Source: Romanomermis culicivorax (lineage: Eukaryota; Nematoda; Enoplea; Mermithida; Mermithidae). From it: DNA of 64,000 nt. Position 1 is the first letter of the stretch; the number at the start of each line of letters is the position of its first letter. Shown here in pieces: positions 32,604-44,055 of this stretch. The stretch is from NCBI GenBank assembly GCA_963922205.1, contig CAWUHX010000273.1, positions 310,001-374,000 of the forward strand, read 5' to 3'. The notes below the pieces were generated by a model, which made no database searches, was not told where the DNA came from, and worked only from the letters and a program-made list of their open reading frames with translations. A program made the translations under genes and the position numbers.

Positions 32604-32897
32604 ATGCCGGCCAAAAAAGCTGTATTTCAATCTAGTTGGATTAACCCTGATCTTCACAAAGAATGGGCTGAATGGTTGCGTGCTTCGCTTAACGATAAAC
32701 ATTCTGGGTATTGCAACATGTGTGAAAAATCGTTTAGTCTGAGTAACATGGGTCGACAAGCCATTGTAAGTCATTCCACTTCAACCAAGCACTTGGACGA
32801 AATTAAGGCGTCAAGCTCAACCGGCAATATTCATACTTTAATGCAAAGGCATTCACATTTTTATTGTTTAATGCAAAGGCAATCACATTCTTATTGA
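32604..32897 (+). CDS. Zinc-finger exon of a hAT-type transposon protein (fragment)
   Basis: 97 codons. A C2H2-type finger has C37, C40, H57 and H63 within YCNMCEKSFSLSNMGRQAIV. SSWINPDLHKEWAEWL precedes it. This finger type is common at the N-terminus of proteins linked to hAT-like transposons. TTTTGTTGCAG at about 32570-32580 looks like a splice acceptor, suggesting an internal or second exon. It lies near the right end of the hAT-like element 21344-33010. No transposase core follows, so it is probably a remnant. Confidence 0.6.
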   Translation: MPAKKAVFQSSWINPDLHKEWAEWLRASLNDKHSGYCNMCEKSFSLSNMGRQAIVSHSTSTKHLDEIKASSSTGNIHTLMQRHSHFYCLMQRQSHSY

Positions 32898-33153
32898 AAG
32901 CACTCGTGTGTGAAACAAAATCAATAAATACCTGGAAATTGTGAAAAAATTCTGGAAAAAAACCTGGAAAAGTCAGGGAATTTCATTTTAGAAAAGTGGT
33001 GGACACCTTGTTTCGATTGCGAAGGATAACTGCAAATTTCTAGAGAATGACTGACAGTAACCTCCAAACGGAACGAAAATTTCCCTTTTGTTCAGTAACG
33101 TTATGTCGATTGTATCCGTTCCGCCAGAAAAGGAGAGTATAAATACCCCTTTA

Positions 33154-34003
33154 GAGTTGACGCTGACATCCTTTTTATGATGAATACGCAAATTAGGTAA
33201 ATTAAAATTGATAGTCTATTTTTAGCTGTACTTGGCCATCTTAATTTCACATGCTTTTGTGCTGCAGCTGTGATAGATGTGCACGAACGGACCATTCCAA
33301 AATCACAAAGAATTCTGAGAGAAACATTTTTTCGAAACGTTTGAAAAAAGCTGAGGAATAAGGATTCCCTATTGTAGTTGTTCTCTAGGCAGCTTGATTG
33401 CATTGCAGAAAAATTAAATTGATGAAATAAAGGAAGTAAAATGAGATAAACAAATAAAATGGAATGAATAAAATAATTAAGCAGTAAAGGCAAGCCAAAA
33501 AACGAATGATAAAGACATGAGAAGTAAAATTATGTAGTAAAAACTACGTTAAAATAAAACAAAAATACACAACCTGAGAAAATTATACTACAAAAAATCA
33601 CAAAATAAGGAATATTCAGAGAAATAAATCGAAACAAGAAACATGCATGTGGATATGTTAATAATAAACAAACCAGAATAAAAAGCTGTTATGTGAAAAC
33701 ACATGCTATAAAACCATGTCAAAAATCTGGCGATTTGTGCCCAAATGTGTGATAACAGTGTCACGTGCCGATCAAATCAGCAAAGTCACGTGATTTTCTA
33801 TATGTTGATGTTTTATTTTCCTTGATCATTTTGTTATTTCTTTTTGTCATTTTATCTACATTTTTGTTCATGCATTTGTTTTATCTACAGTACACCCCGT
33901 TAGCGTGAGTTCCCCAAAGAGCACTCCTTGCTTACAGCTATTTTGGGTCACCTCACATGCCCTTTGTGTCAACAAATCGAGCTTCACTTTTGCTGATGCA
34001 AAT
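33154..34003. other. AT-rich sequence, no gene seen
   Basis: Between the PIF/Harbinger-like element and retroelement 2. Only chance ORFs. Confidence 0.5.
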
Positions 34004-35650
34004 TGTCAAGGAGTTAAAAATTTGTATAATTTTTGTGTAAATTTTCGTGAAAATATATATTCTAGTTATTCCTCATTTTCTCGTCACATGTGTAACGAAG
34101 AGTGAAATTTGATAAAATCTCATTTTCCGAGTTATGTAAAAAATATGTTTTTCATTTCTGTACAAATAGGTTTTCTTTCACTGCAATTTCAGTTACTTTC
34201 GTTAAGTACTTTATTTTCGTCTTTTTCGCTGCAATTAGTTACTTTCGTTAAGTACTTTGTTTTCATCTTTTTTTATTGTTTAACCGTCATTCCGAGAAAC
34301 ACCAAAAATCTACACACACATAATAATTACAAAAATATCCAACAATGGGCCTGCGCAAACAGCAGGGCCCTTTTTCGATAATCCACATAAAATTATGCAA
34401 AAGCCCAAATGTATGCAAAACACAAGCTGTGCATGCTCACACGTGACAATTTACAGTAACCACACGGTATGGCACATGTGCACTGGGATGGGCGGTCCAA
34501 GAGACTGCCCAATTTTGATTGGTTCCACGACTACGTCCATATGGATAGTCAACACCAGAATCGAGGTGATTCTCATTCTTATTCTTTGACGACTTTCAGT
34601 TCTCACGCTTACGTTTTGGGAGCCATTTTTTCGAGCGTAGGGTCGTCCCTACAACACTGTAATTGTCGACTTTTTCAAGGGCCAGGGAACCTGCCCTCTG
34701 GCCAACGACAATCGGATCGTCACTCATTGCTCACCTTTGGGGCTTTTGCATCGCATACATTATACCCATGGATGTGCAACTTTTCTCTCACCTATGGGAA
34801 CGACGGACTTTTCTTAACTTGAACCATAATTTCCTGTAAGTATTCAATTTGTTATTGTTTTTAAATATTAAAATATCCAAAAGCCCCCCTTTTCGCATTT
34901 CAACGTCACATCCATGTGACACATGTACAGTATTAGAAATGCATTAGTATTCTCTATTGTTTTCGAGAGTCTCGGTTCCTAGTTGGAAACCAGACTTTTT
35001 TTCAAGTACTTTGTTTTTGTCACACATTTTCACACTCGTAATTTACTCAGCAGGAAACGAAAAGGTTGACACATTTAAAAACAAAAAACACTTTTCCTCG
35101 AAATACAAAAATGGGTTAATATGTTTTGAACCCTCTGACAATTTGGAAAATAATTTACGTAGCAGGTCCTACTGTACTCTAACGCACAGCAGGGCTTCCA
35201 GAACCACGCCCTAAGAACATGGATGTTGACTCCCAAAATGGAGAAGATTCAGTTTTTTTGATTTTACGTGATTACACTAGCTGCTTTGATTGGTTTTTTC
35301 TCCACTTCACTCACTCGCATCTTACAGTCCGTGGGACTTTGAAACAATTTGCGTTTTGGTTTGGGGAAATTGTGTTGCCCATATTCCTTATGGGATTCAG
35401 GCTTCAAAACCAGCCGTATCCCTGCTTATCAAATTGTCATCCGTTACCCGAAAACGACCGTTATTTTCAACTAATTCGTGTCAACCTTTTAGGTCCAATT
35501 GCTACGCGCCACCCTCGCACATCTTTGTCACGCCTTCATACGTATCCCCTTATCCACCCTGTTTACTGTAAGTTATCAAATAAATAACAAAAACCCTAGT
35601 TTTAGATTGTTGCTACCTAAATCTACAGTACTTCCCGAAAACTCAAGAAA
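34004..35650 (+). repeat. 5' LTR of retroelement 2, split by a solo LTR
   Basis: 34004-34090 and 34926-35650 together align with 43315-44055, except for about 70 extra bases near 35420-35490. The right boundary is approximate. A TGG-starting primer-site candidate lies at about 35658. Confidence 0.8.
34091..34921. mobile_element. Solo LTR inserted in the 5' LTR of retroelement 2
   Basis: 831 bp, beginning TGTAACG and ending GTGACA. It is flanked by a 4-bp duplication CATG (34087-34090, 34922-34925). The 3' LTR reads straight through at this point, providing the empty site. It has no coding region, as expected after LTR-LTR recombination. Confidence 0.82.
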
Positions 35651-35726
35651 TAAATCTTGGTGACCTGATAACAGGGGGTAAATTTAGAAAAACAATGAAC
35701 CTTTTTGAATTTTAGCTGGGGTATAT

Positions 35727-37574
35727 TTGATTGTCCCCCTCTTTCTAAAAAAACATATTTTTGTCTTTTTTCGATTTTCTGATAATTGGCATGGAAAAAT
35801 CAATTCGATTTCTCCCCTTGCAAAAACTAAACAACTTTTCGATTCCCAGAAACATTTTTTTGGTTACATAACTGGATTTTGGTGCATACCAAATCTGGAA
35901 AGTAAACGTGCGGAAACATTAAGTGAAACATTTTTGCACATTGAACAAAAAGCTAAAAGTCAAATTATCGGAAAAATGCCTTTTCAAAATCTGGACCCGC
36001 TTGGTCATGTTGTTCAGGATGTGTTAGCTGCAGTCTTGGATCAAAGGCTTCAAAATCTTGAAGCCCAAATGAACAGAAAAGCAGCCCATATGGAATAAAC
36101 CATGAATGAAATTCAAGTAAATCACTTACGTGGTGACATGCTTTCTGCCAAAATTAACGATTTTCCATTCTTTTCTGGGCTGCCCCATGAAAACTTTACC
36201 AAAAAACTCGAAAAACAGATGATTTTGAAAGGGATAAAAAACGAAGACAATCAGTTGGAAAGAATTTTTTTGTTTCACCTTAAAGGTGATGCCCTCACGA
36301 AATTTGAAAATATTTCGAGTTCCGAGGATCCACCCACTGACTATGAACAATATAAAGTTGCTTTGGAAAGGGCATTCCCCAACCAATGGGACGCCTTGTT
36401 TCACAGACAAAGTTTAAAAGATCGAAAGCAAAAAAGAACAGAAACAGTAACCGCATATTTCAATGAACTTGAAAAGATGGGAAGGCTCGCCTACCCTACT
36501 CTTGACACAAATGCAAGGAACACAATTCTTGAATCAATTTTTTTAGATGGGCTTCAGGCGGACGTCCGAAAAGCCCCAAAATTTAAACATTTCACTAATC
36601 TGAATCATTTAATTGAAGAAGCAACTTTCATGGAACAGGAAATTTTGCGGCATGAGGCCAACATGGTCTGTTCCCCTTCGGCAAGGTACAACATTGGGTT
36701 GCAAGAGCCCGTTCTTGCTTTGTTACCCTCAGGAAGTAATACAAATAAACAAATTGATGAAATAAATGAAAAATTGAATAAATTATGCATACAGATGCAG
36801 CAAAATGTACTACAAAAGTGACATGCGAATAGAAAATCCATCACGTGTCATATGGGTGGCAAGGCTGGTCATTTGGCCCATGAGTGCAGGTCTAGACTGT
36901 AATGCGAAATTTGTGGGCGAAATGACCACTCAAAAAATGACTGCAAATCAAAATGCTTTCACTGTAAAAAAACGGGACACAAGAGCAGATTTTGTAGGCA
37001 GTTGAGAGTTGCTGAATGCTACACATGTAAAGAAAAAGGGCACATGAGCAGCAGTTGCCCCCAAAAATCAAAAAACGCCCAAAATAACATTCAAGGGTGC
37101 CCAAATGGGTACCCTCTTGATGGTGATGACCCTGATTTAGTTGCAGAAGTCAATAATTCATCGCAACATTGCTTTTTTGTAGGGTCTTTATTATCAATAA
37201 TGTTTGACAAGGGGTCTGAATCACTTGACTATGATGATTCACCGACTCCAACACCCAACTTAGGCATGGGCCGCCCGGCAAGTCAATCGCCTGACAGCCG
37301 CCCACCAACTACACCATGCTCGTCATGTTCCGACGACAAAATGGAAATAATACCAGTGGGCAAAAAAGAAAACCACGCCCCACAATTGGAAACACCACAA
37401 GTTGATGGCAATGGGCCTGATGAAAAACCAAACCTGGCCCTGCCGTCCAAAAGTATCAAATTCCAAAAATCAAAAGACAACCCAGGGTTTCATTATTGGA
37501 ACCCAGCTCTTTGGCGCCAAACGTGGCCACATTTCGAGAGGAAGCTCTCCCAAAACCTATTTGGAGAGGTCTAG
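35727..37574 (+). pseudogene. gag: Gag of retroelement 2, broken by in-frame stops
   Basis: One reading frame carries the whole region but is cut by stops near 36098 (TAA), 36821 (TGA), 36902 (TAA) and 37574 (TAG), with no frameshift. An N-terminal part (35727-36095) precedes the capsid-like region at 36102-36818, which has QSLKDRKQKRTETVTAYFNE, parallel to gag of retroelement 1. Zinc knuckles follow: one degenerate (CHMGGKAGHLAHEC) and three intact (CEICGRNDHSKNDC, CFHCKKTGHKSRFC, CYTCKEKGHMSSSC), against two in retroelement 1. A Pro/Ser/Asp-rich linker leads towards the glycoprotein. Confidence 0.85.
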
Positions 37575-39596
37575 GTAAAATTGATCTCAACAAAAGAAAC
37601 TCGCATGCACATACAATAAAACAAAAGTTTTTTCTGGGTGTAGCAGAAATGACCGTTATTGCCCTTGTAGCCAATGCAAAAACAAATGCATGCAGGCCCG
37701 ACGAAAGGCCGTTAAGGCAAGCAAGGCACAATAAAATAAATAATTCTTGCAGGGATTTTTTTTCATTTGTGCATACTATCGTGTGTATTTTTGTGCCCTG
37801 TGGTGGGCCGACAAATAAAAACATTTCAGCTTTGTAGAACATCGACCAGTGGGCATGCCATAGAAATCCCAAAAACTGTTGCATGTGTTAGACCACCTTC
37901 GAGTGAAAATCTGACTCTTGTCACAGGACAGGTCTATACACCTTTGGCCAAACCCAAACATACCACAGAGTTCAAGTGTACCCTTCAGACCCAAAAAATC
38001 TGTACACAAGTTGGGTTTTTCAGCTCAAAAAGTATAACTTTTGACCAAATTTCCATAAAAATTTTGACCCCTTTTGGATGCAGAATAGTAATGGAAAGGA
38101 AAACCTTCCAGGGTCAGTCTGTGAATGAAACTACCTCCGGCATTTGGTCAACAAACAATAAACTTGACCTACAGTATAAGTGGTGCTGTTTAGATAACTG
38201 TCAAACAGTAGAAAATTTCATTGTCGAAGAGGGACAAGTCGCCTCTTGGGACGGTAACAATCTTTTTAGCACCCTTGGAGATTTGGGTGGTTGTAAAGCA
38301 AACGCCAGCCATTGCTTCATGGCGGATGGTGTCGTAGTGTGGGATGAAACCCATTTAGAAAAAATTTGTCCATTTGAACTCAAAAACTCGTACAAAATCA
38401 AAGTAAGTGGGTCCCACATGGTCATTGACTATATGCAAGCAGCATTTTTTATTACAAATAACTCATTTGGGCACCCGAATTGCCCAGAACTCAAAAACGC
38501 ACTTTACACTGAGCAGGGCATTGTGGTTCCGTTTGACCCATCAAATCTTACCCAAAGTGAATCCAGTAAACAAATAAGCGCCCTTTATACGTATAATAAT
38601 GCGGAGTTTGACCCCAAAAATTTAAAACTCAATTTTCTTGAAGAAAAAATATGTAATTTTGAACTGCAAAGTTTTCAAAATGTGTGGAATGAACTTTGCC
38701 ACCAAGCCCAGCGCCATCTGGCCTTGATATGGCAGTTGTTGCACCTGGATGCAACCCTTGGAGCCAGAGCTTTTCTCCAACGAACTGACATCACAGCAGA
38801 ATTTACAGAAAACGCCATAACCCTATGGCCCTCTCATCAGATCAATGCGTCTGTGGTGTATAAAAATCACAAAATTAATGGGACTTGCTTCAAAAAACCT
38901 TCTGGTGGTGGTCAATAACAAACTCATGTTTGTGACCCCGGGTGGAACTGACCTCATAGAAGAAAGTCAGAAAGTCAACTGCAACCATATGCACGTGCCC
39001 CTATTCAAAATCAATAACACTTGGTCCAGTAAAACCAGAAAAACCCATGTTAGCAAGATCCTACTTGAAGTGATCTGCACTGCAACTTCACAGTATTCCA
39101 TTTCAATGCACCACCCCTTTTTCACGATTAGCTGGCCGGGGTATCAACCAGTCTGACTTTTTTGATACAATATATGTACAAAACGCACAACCTGGAACAA
39201 GTTGTGGACAGACTAATCAATTACACGTCAAAAATGTCTCTTTGCTCCAGCTCCATGTATGAAGTTCTCTCAAGGAGCGGCCAAGCTCTTGGTCACACCC
39301 TTTCAGGGGCCGGTCAAGCCCTAGAACACGTAATTGTCAGTACCCAACAAGGTATGACACAGGATTTAAACAATTTGCTCAAAGGACCCCTTCAAATGTT
39401 GATTAATTTGGTGGTCATAGTTGCAACTATAGTTGGAAGCCTCTATGTGTGCTTTTGGTTAAAGGGATGCTTAAACTTTGCAAGACAAACAAGAAACATC
39501 ACATATGAGCTACCAACAAGACCTCAAAATCGATCACAAATGCAACCCCTACCACCCAGTTTGGGTCAAGCACTCTTAGAACTGGCAAATATGTAG
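37575..39596 (+). pseudogene. Envelope-like glycoprotein of retroelement 2, broken
   Basis: Homologous to the glycoprotein of retroelement 1. A signal-like hydrophobic stretch (about 37740-37800) is followed by FQLCRTSTSGHAIEIPKTVA, the Cys-rich ectodomain (to about 38910), and MFVTPGGTDLIEESQKVNC in another frame (about 38928-39156). 39162-39596 then encodes amphipathic helices and a transmembrane segment LINLVVIVATIVGSLYVCFW. Shared landmarks with element 1 include the WCC and C-rich block, LIWQLLHLDATLGARAFLQR and SGAGQALEHVI. It is broken by at least two frame changes, and a TAG at 39594 separates it from the protease in the same frame. Confidence 0.75.
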
Positions 39597-39659
39597 AGTT
39601 TCCATACTAGCCATAGATATATTGCAGTACCAGATTACCAAGCTCCTTCAGCCCCAAAA

Positions 39660-40025
39660 TTGGAATCCATAAACAGCATTAAACTACATGATCAAAGAAC
39701 CCCTCACCTAAATGTAATTGTAAATAAGCAGGTTCTAGCTAATGCCATGGTTGATTGTGGAGCTACTTACACGATAATCGACAAGAAAATCACAGATAAG
39801 GTTGAAGATATTGAAATTAAACCAACAACCATTGTGCCCATAGCAGCCAATAATTTAGGTGTGGAACTTGTCGGTTCGACTTTCATCACTGTGCAAGCAG
39901 GCCCAGAAAGTCAAACCCTGTTAGCGTACGTACAAGAAAATTGCGCTGCTGACCTACTTCTGGGTTCAAACTTCTTGTTTCGGTTTACAGAATGGCCAAT
40001 AAACAATGAAAAAAGCTTTGTGTGA
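39660..40025 (+). pseudogene. pol: Protease of retroelement 2
   Basis: Retropepsin-like: AMVDCGATYTIIDKKI carries DCG where DTG/DSG is usual, and ADLLLGSNFLFRF supplies the C-terminal motif. It is in the same frame as the glycoprotein tail upstream and the RT downstream, separated from each only by single stops (TAG at 39594, TGA at about 40023). Confidence 0.75.
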
Positions 40026-40094
40026 CTCGGAAGCACGACCATCCCATGCACTGGCATAAAGTATCATCCCTTACGAAGATGTGGTGGTATTCAT

Positions 40095-41729
40095 TTGAAT
40101 CAAAATCTCATTGTGCCCCCCTGTTCCGTTACCCAATTGTCCGTTCCAGTTTCAGACATGTATAAAGGCATGCCTGTGGTTCAGCTTGAACCCAGTGACA
40201 CCCTAGTTGAAAAAGCAGGAGTTTGTTTTGCAGCTTCAGTTTCACCAAATATTGAGGGCAGAATTCGAATTTCGGTTCTGAATCCCTTAACGGACGAAAT
40301 AAAGCTTTTTCAAAATACTTGTGTGGGTAGAATGAAAAATTTCATCTCAAAAACAGAAACAATTCACAGCATACAACTTGAAGAAGCAACAACCAAAAAC
40401 ATAAATGAAAAACAAGATTTCAAGAAATGGTTGGTTGATAATATCAATTTGACAAATACTGACCTCAATGAGGAAGAGAAAAACATGATTGTGGAAATTC
40501 TAGCCCAATATCCCAACCTGTATGCTACGAATAAATCCGAGGCGGGTCGTACTTCATTAGTTGAAGACACAATTGATACACAGGGTAATACACTAGTGAA
40601 ACGACCCCTTTTTCGTACTGTCCCCAAAGAAAAAAAAATAATTCAAGAAGAAATCAACAAACTTGAGCAAAGTGGGATCATCAGCGAAAGCCAATCCCCT
40701 AGGTGTACTAATACGATTTTAGTGCGGAAAAAAGATGGCAGTTACCGTCTCTGCATCGATTTCCATGGGTTGAACAATGTGACTAAAAAGGACACATACC
40801 TCTTACCTCGCATTGACGACATTTTTGATGCCTTGCGTGGTATGCGTTACTTCACAACCCTTGATCAGGCCAATGCATATTACACCATCCCCTTCGTGGA
40901 AGGCGATTGGGAAAAGACTGCATTCAATTGTCCCTCGGGCCAATACCATTTCAATTATTTGCCCTTCAGCCTATGCAATACGCCGGCTAGTTTTCAATGC
41001 CTAATGGACGTTCTTCTGTCGGGCTTACAATGGCAGACATGCCTTGTTTACCTGGATTACGTTCTTATTCTTGCAAAAACTCACAAAGAAATGCTTACAC
41101 ACCTAGATGACATTTTGGGCCACCTGAACAAAGCTGGCCTTAAACTAAGGCTTAGAAAATGCAAATTCTCACAGTCATCTGTCCAATATTTGGGACACAT
41201 CATAAATGAAACCGGAATATTGCCTGATCCTCAAAAAGTTAAAACAATTCAAGAAATTCTGGCTCCAAAAACCATCAAAGAAGTGAAATCATTCCTAGGG
41301 CTACCATCTTATTATCAGAGGTTCATTCGGAACTGTTCACAAGTTGCTAGCCCTTCGACAAAACTTCTCAAAAAAGATGCTATTTTCCATTGGGGCCTGG
41401 ATCAACTAAAAGCATTCCAAACGTTGAAAGCACACCTCACATCAGCACCCGTTTTGCATCATCCAAATTTTTCAAAACCATTCATACTCCAAACGGATGC
41501 TTCCTTTTTAGGTGTGGGAGCCATCCTTAGTCAATACGGGGATGATTCCTTGGAACATCCCATTGCTTTCGCTAGCAGAGAGTTGAAACTTGCTATTTTG
41601 GACCCTATCTTTTTCAGCAGGATGTCATTATTCATACTGACCACACAGCAGTTAATGCGGTTCTCACAAAAGAGAACCCCAATTTGCGGATCGTTTGTTG
41701 GGGACTTGCTTTGGCAAGTTTCAAATTGA
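40095..41729 (+). CDS. pol: RT and start of RNase H (retroelement 2)
   Basis: 544 codons. RT blocks are RLCIDFHGLN, TTLDQANAYYTIP and LPFSLCNTPASFQ. The catalytic block reads YLDYV, where the second Asp of YLDD is lost, so RT is inactive as written. RNase H begins (QTDASFLGVGAILSQ), but a deletion removes the segment around the catalytic Glu, and the frame changes before TDHTAV near 41.64 kb. Confidence 0.85.
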   Translation: MNQNLIVPPCSVTQLSVPVSDMYKGMPVVQLEPSDTLVEKAGVCFAASVSPNIEGRIRISVLNPLTDEIKLFQNTCVGRMKNFISKTETIHSIQLEEATTKNINEKQDFKKWLVDNINLTNTDLNEEEKNMIVEILAQYPNLYATNKSEAGRTSLVEDTIDTQGNTLVKRPLFRTVPKEKKIIQEEINKLEQSGIISESQSPRCTNTILVRKKDGSYRLCIDFHGLNNVTKKDTYLLPRIDDIFDALRGMRYFTTLDQANAYYTIPFVEGDWEKTAFNCPSGQYHFNYLPFSLCNTPASFQCLMDVLLSGLQWQTCLVYLDYVLILAKTHKEMLTHLDDILGHLNKAGLKLRLRKCKFSQSSVQYLGHIINETGILPDPQKVKTIQEILAPKTIKEVKSFLGLPSYYQRFIRNCSQVASPSTKLLKKDAIFHWGLDQLKAFQTLKAHLTSAPVLHHPNFSKPFILQTDASFLGVGAILSQYGDDSLEHPIAFASRELKLAILDPIFFSRMSLFILTTQQLMRFSQKRTPICGSFVGDLLWQVSN

Positions 41730-43287
41730 ATATCCAGCCCAAAAGGGGCTCGGCCAACAGAAATGCAGATGCAGTTTCCAGGTTCCCATTAAAAGATGTG
41801 GAGCGGGCATTTGATATAGAAAATTTGGAAACTAGACCAGAATTAAATAGGCTAAACATCGAAAGAAAAACTCACTCGAGCACAGCCACACAACTTGAAA
41901 ACATAATTTTTGCCCTTGGATATGGGCTTGAAAATGAAAGTGATGAGAATCAGGAAATAACCAAAAACTTGGTGGAACTTCAACTTTCTGACCCTGACAT
42001 GCTGCAAATAATTAATGAAATTAATTTCTACATCATCGAAAATAATCTTTTATAGCAAAAATTCGAAAATGAATATAAAGTCTACGTTCCAAAATCATTC
42101 TGCACAGAAATTTTCAAATCGCATCACGATAGCAAATTTGCAGGCCATTTTTCCTCCAGGAAAACTTATGAAAATGTGCGACAACGATATTTTTGGCCCC
42201 AAATGCAGAAATTTGTGGAAGAATATTGCCAAACTTGTCAAAAGTGCCAATTCAACAAGCCCACTAGACATGCGATCAAAGCTGATTCGATTCCAGTTTG
42301 GGCTTCACAACCATTTGAATGAGTGGGATTGGACTGCATGGGTCCCAACCCCATTTCCAGCAATGGAAACTGTTATGTTGTAGTTTTTATCGACTACTTT
42401 ACTAAATACATAGATGCCTTTGCTACCCCTAACATAACCTCACAAAGAATTGCTTCTCTTTTTGTTGAAAAAATCGTTTGTCATCATGGAGCCCCAAAAA
42501 TCATACATTGTGACAGGGCTTGGGATTTCACATCACAACTTTTTACAAATATCACAAAGTTTTGCAACACGGAAAAAGTAGACACTACTTATCATCCCAT
42601 GGGTAATGGGGAAGTAGAAAGGTGCAATCAAACCCTCGTGACCCATATTCGCATGTACGTGAATGAAAATCATTCAGATTGGGATGATTATCTTCCCTTC
42701 GCAGTATTTCTTACAAATGTCCATGAAAATAAAAGCATTCACCTTTTGAACTTGTGCATGGGCGAAAACCCTTGCTGCCATCTGATGCAGCCTTCAGTTT
42801 CCAGAAGTCACCCTATATGGTTGATCTGAGCAAATATGCTAATGAAATAAAAAATCACTTGTCAAAAGCATTTGAAAATGTACAGGCTATTCTGTTGGTT
42901 TCACAAAATCAGTGCTCCGAACAGTACAACAAAAAATCACACAATGGAAAATATAAAACTGGAGATTTGGTCCTTTGGGAAACTAGACTCATTCGTAAAA
43001 ATCAGAGTCCTAAGCTTGTCTCACAGCAGCACGGACCATACAAAATGGTCAAAGTTGCATACCCAAATGTCGAAATCGAGCAGCGGGATACACGGAAAGT
43101 TTACAAATTGCATGTTAATGACACCATCCGGTTCCATCCCCGCATGTCTGCCATCCATTGTACCACATCATCTAACCAGTCCAGCAAAGTCAAATGTGTC
43201 AAGCATCATCAACATTCAGTCGGCTCAATTTGGCATCATTGCTTCAGTCAACACAGCCTCAAAACCTCACAACCAGGTTGCGATTGA
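41684..43287 (+). pseudogene. pol: RNase H C-terminus and integrase (retroelement 2)
   Basis: Frames 41684-42055, 42015-42383, 42323-42829 and 42754-43287 join end to end as one integrase region. The RNase H end is RGSANRNADAVSRF. Integrase residues are visible in MGLDCMGP (D), HCDRAWDF (D) and NGEVERCNQT (E). A C-terminal GPY-like module (GPYKMVKVAYPN) follows. At least three frame changes make it non-functional. Confidence 0.82.
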
Positions 43288-43303
43288 GGACGTTCGCCTT
43301 TGT

Positions 43304-43314
43304 AAGGAGGGGAA
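43304..43314 (+). promoter_or_regulatory. Polypurine tract of retroelement 2
   Basis: AAGGAGGGGAA sits directly before the 3' LTR start TGTCAAGG. Confidence 0.8.
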
Positions 43315-44055
43315 TGTCAAGGAGTGTAAAAATTTGTATATTTTTTGTGTAAATTTTCGAAAAAATATATATTCTAGTTATTCCTCATTTTCTCATCACA
43401 TGTACCATATTAGAAATCCATTAGTATTCTCTATTGTTTTTGAGAGTCTGGGTTCTTAGTTGGAAACCAGACTATTTTTCAAGTACTTTGTTTTTGTCAC
43501 ACATTTTCGCACTCGTAATTTACTCAGCAGGAAACAGAAAGGTTGACACATTCAAAAACAAAAAACACTTTTCCTCAAAATACAAAAATGGGTTCATATG
43601 ATTTGAACCCTCTGACAATTTGGAAAATAATTCACGTAGCAGTTGCTACTCTACTCTAACGCACAGCGGGGCTTCTGCAACCAGGCCCCAAGAACATGGA
43701 TGTCAGTTTGCAAAATGGAGAAGATTCAGTTTTCTTGATTTTACGTGATTACACTTGCTGCTTCAATTGGTTTTTTCTTTACGCGACTTCACTCACTCAC
43801 ATCTTACAGTCCGTCGGACTTTGAAACAATTTGTGTTTCAGTTTGGGGCAATTGTGTTGCCCATATTCTTTACCGGATTCAGGCTTCAGGCCTTCTATGT
43901 CCAATTGCTACAGGCCACCCTCGCACATCTTTGTCATGCCTTGGTACGTATCGCCTTATCCACCCTGTTTACTGAAAGTTATCAAATAAAAACAAAATTC
44001 CCAGTTTTAGTTTGTTGCTACCTAAATCTACAGTAATTCCTGAAAACTCAAGAAA
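43315..44055 (+). repeat. 3' LTR of retroelement 2
   Basis: About 741 bp, matching the two parts of the 5' LTR. The right end is set by loss of similarity after CTCAAGAAA. Confidence 0.82.

Larger units (their letters stand above)
21344..33010. mobile_element. hAT-like element carrying a zinc-finger exon (middle layer)
   Basis: The left end is CAGGCTGTCCACC and the right end GGTGGACACCTTG. Both are followed by an inverted CCTGGAAAAGTCAG.GAATTTC block. No clean 8-bp duplication is visible (TTTTGA/TTTCGA remain). It contains the zinc-finger ORF at 32604 and, inserted later, retroelement 1. Confidence 0.6.
21265..33150. mobile_element. PIF/Harbinger-like element (outer layer around retroelement 1)
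   Basis: The left end TGGGTCATTTATACTTGC matches the 4008-7616 element. The right end GAGTATAAATACCCCT is its inverse. A TTA duplication (21262-21264, 33151-33153) fits the TWA target of PIF/Harbinger. A hAT-like element and the LTR retrotransposon lie inside. Confidence 0.6.
34004..44055 (+). mobile_element. Retroelement 2: decayed Ty3/Gypsy with the same gag-glycoprotein-pol order
   Basis: Direct terminal repeats start TGTCAAGG. Inside, in order: gag with up to four zinc knuckles, glycoprotein, protease, RT, RNase H (damaged), integrase and a strong polypurine tract. The proteins are clearly homologous to retroelement 1 but substantially diverged, so this is a distinct lineage rather than a duplicate. 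Several stops and frame changes show it is inactive. I found no convincing target duplication. Confidence 0.88.
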
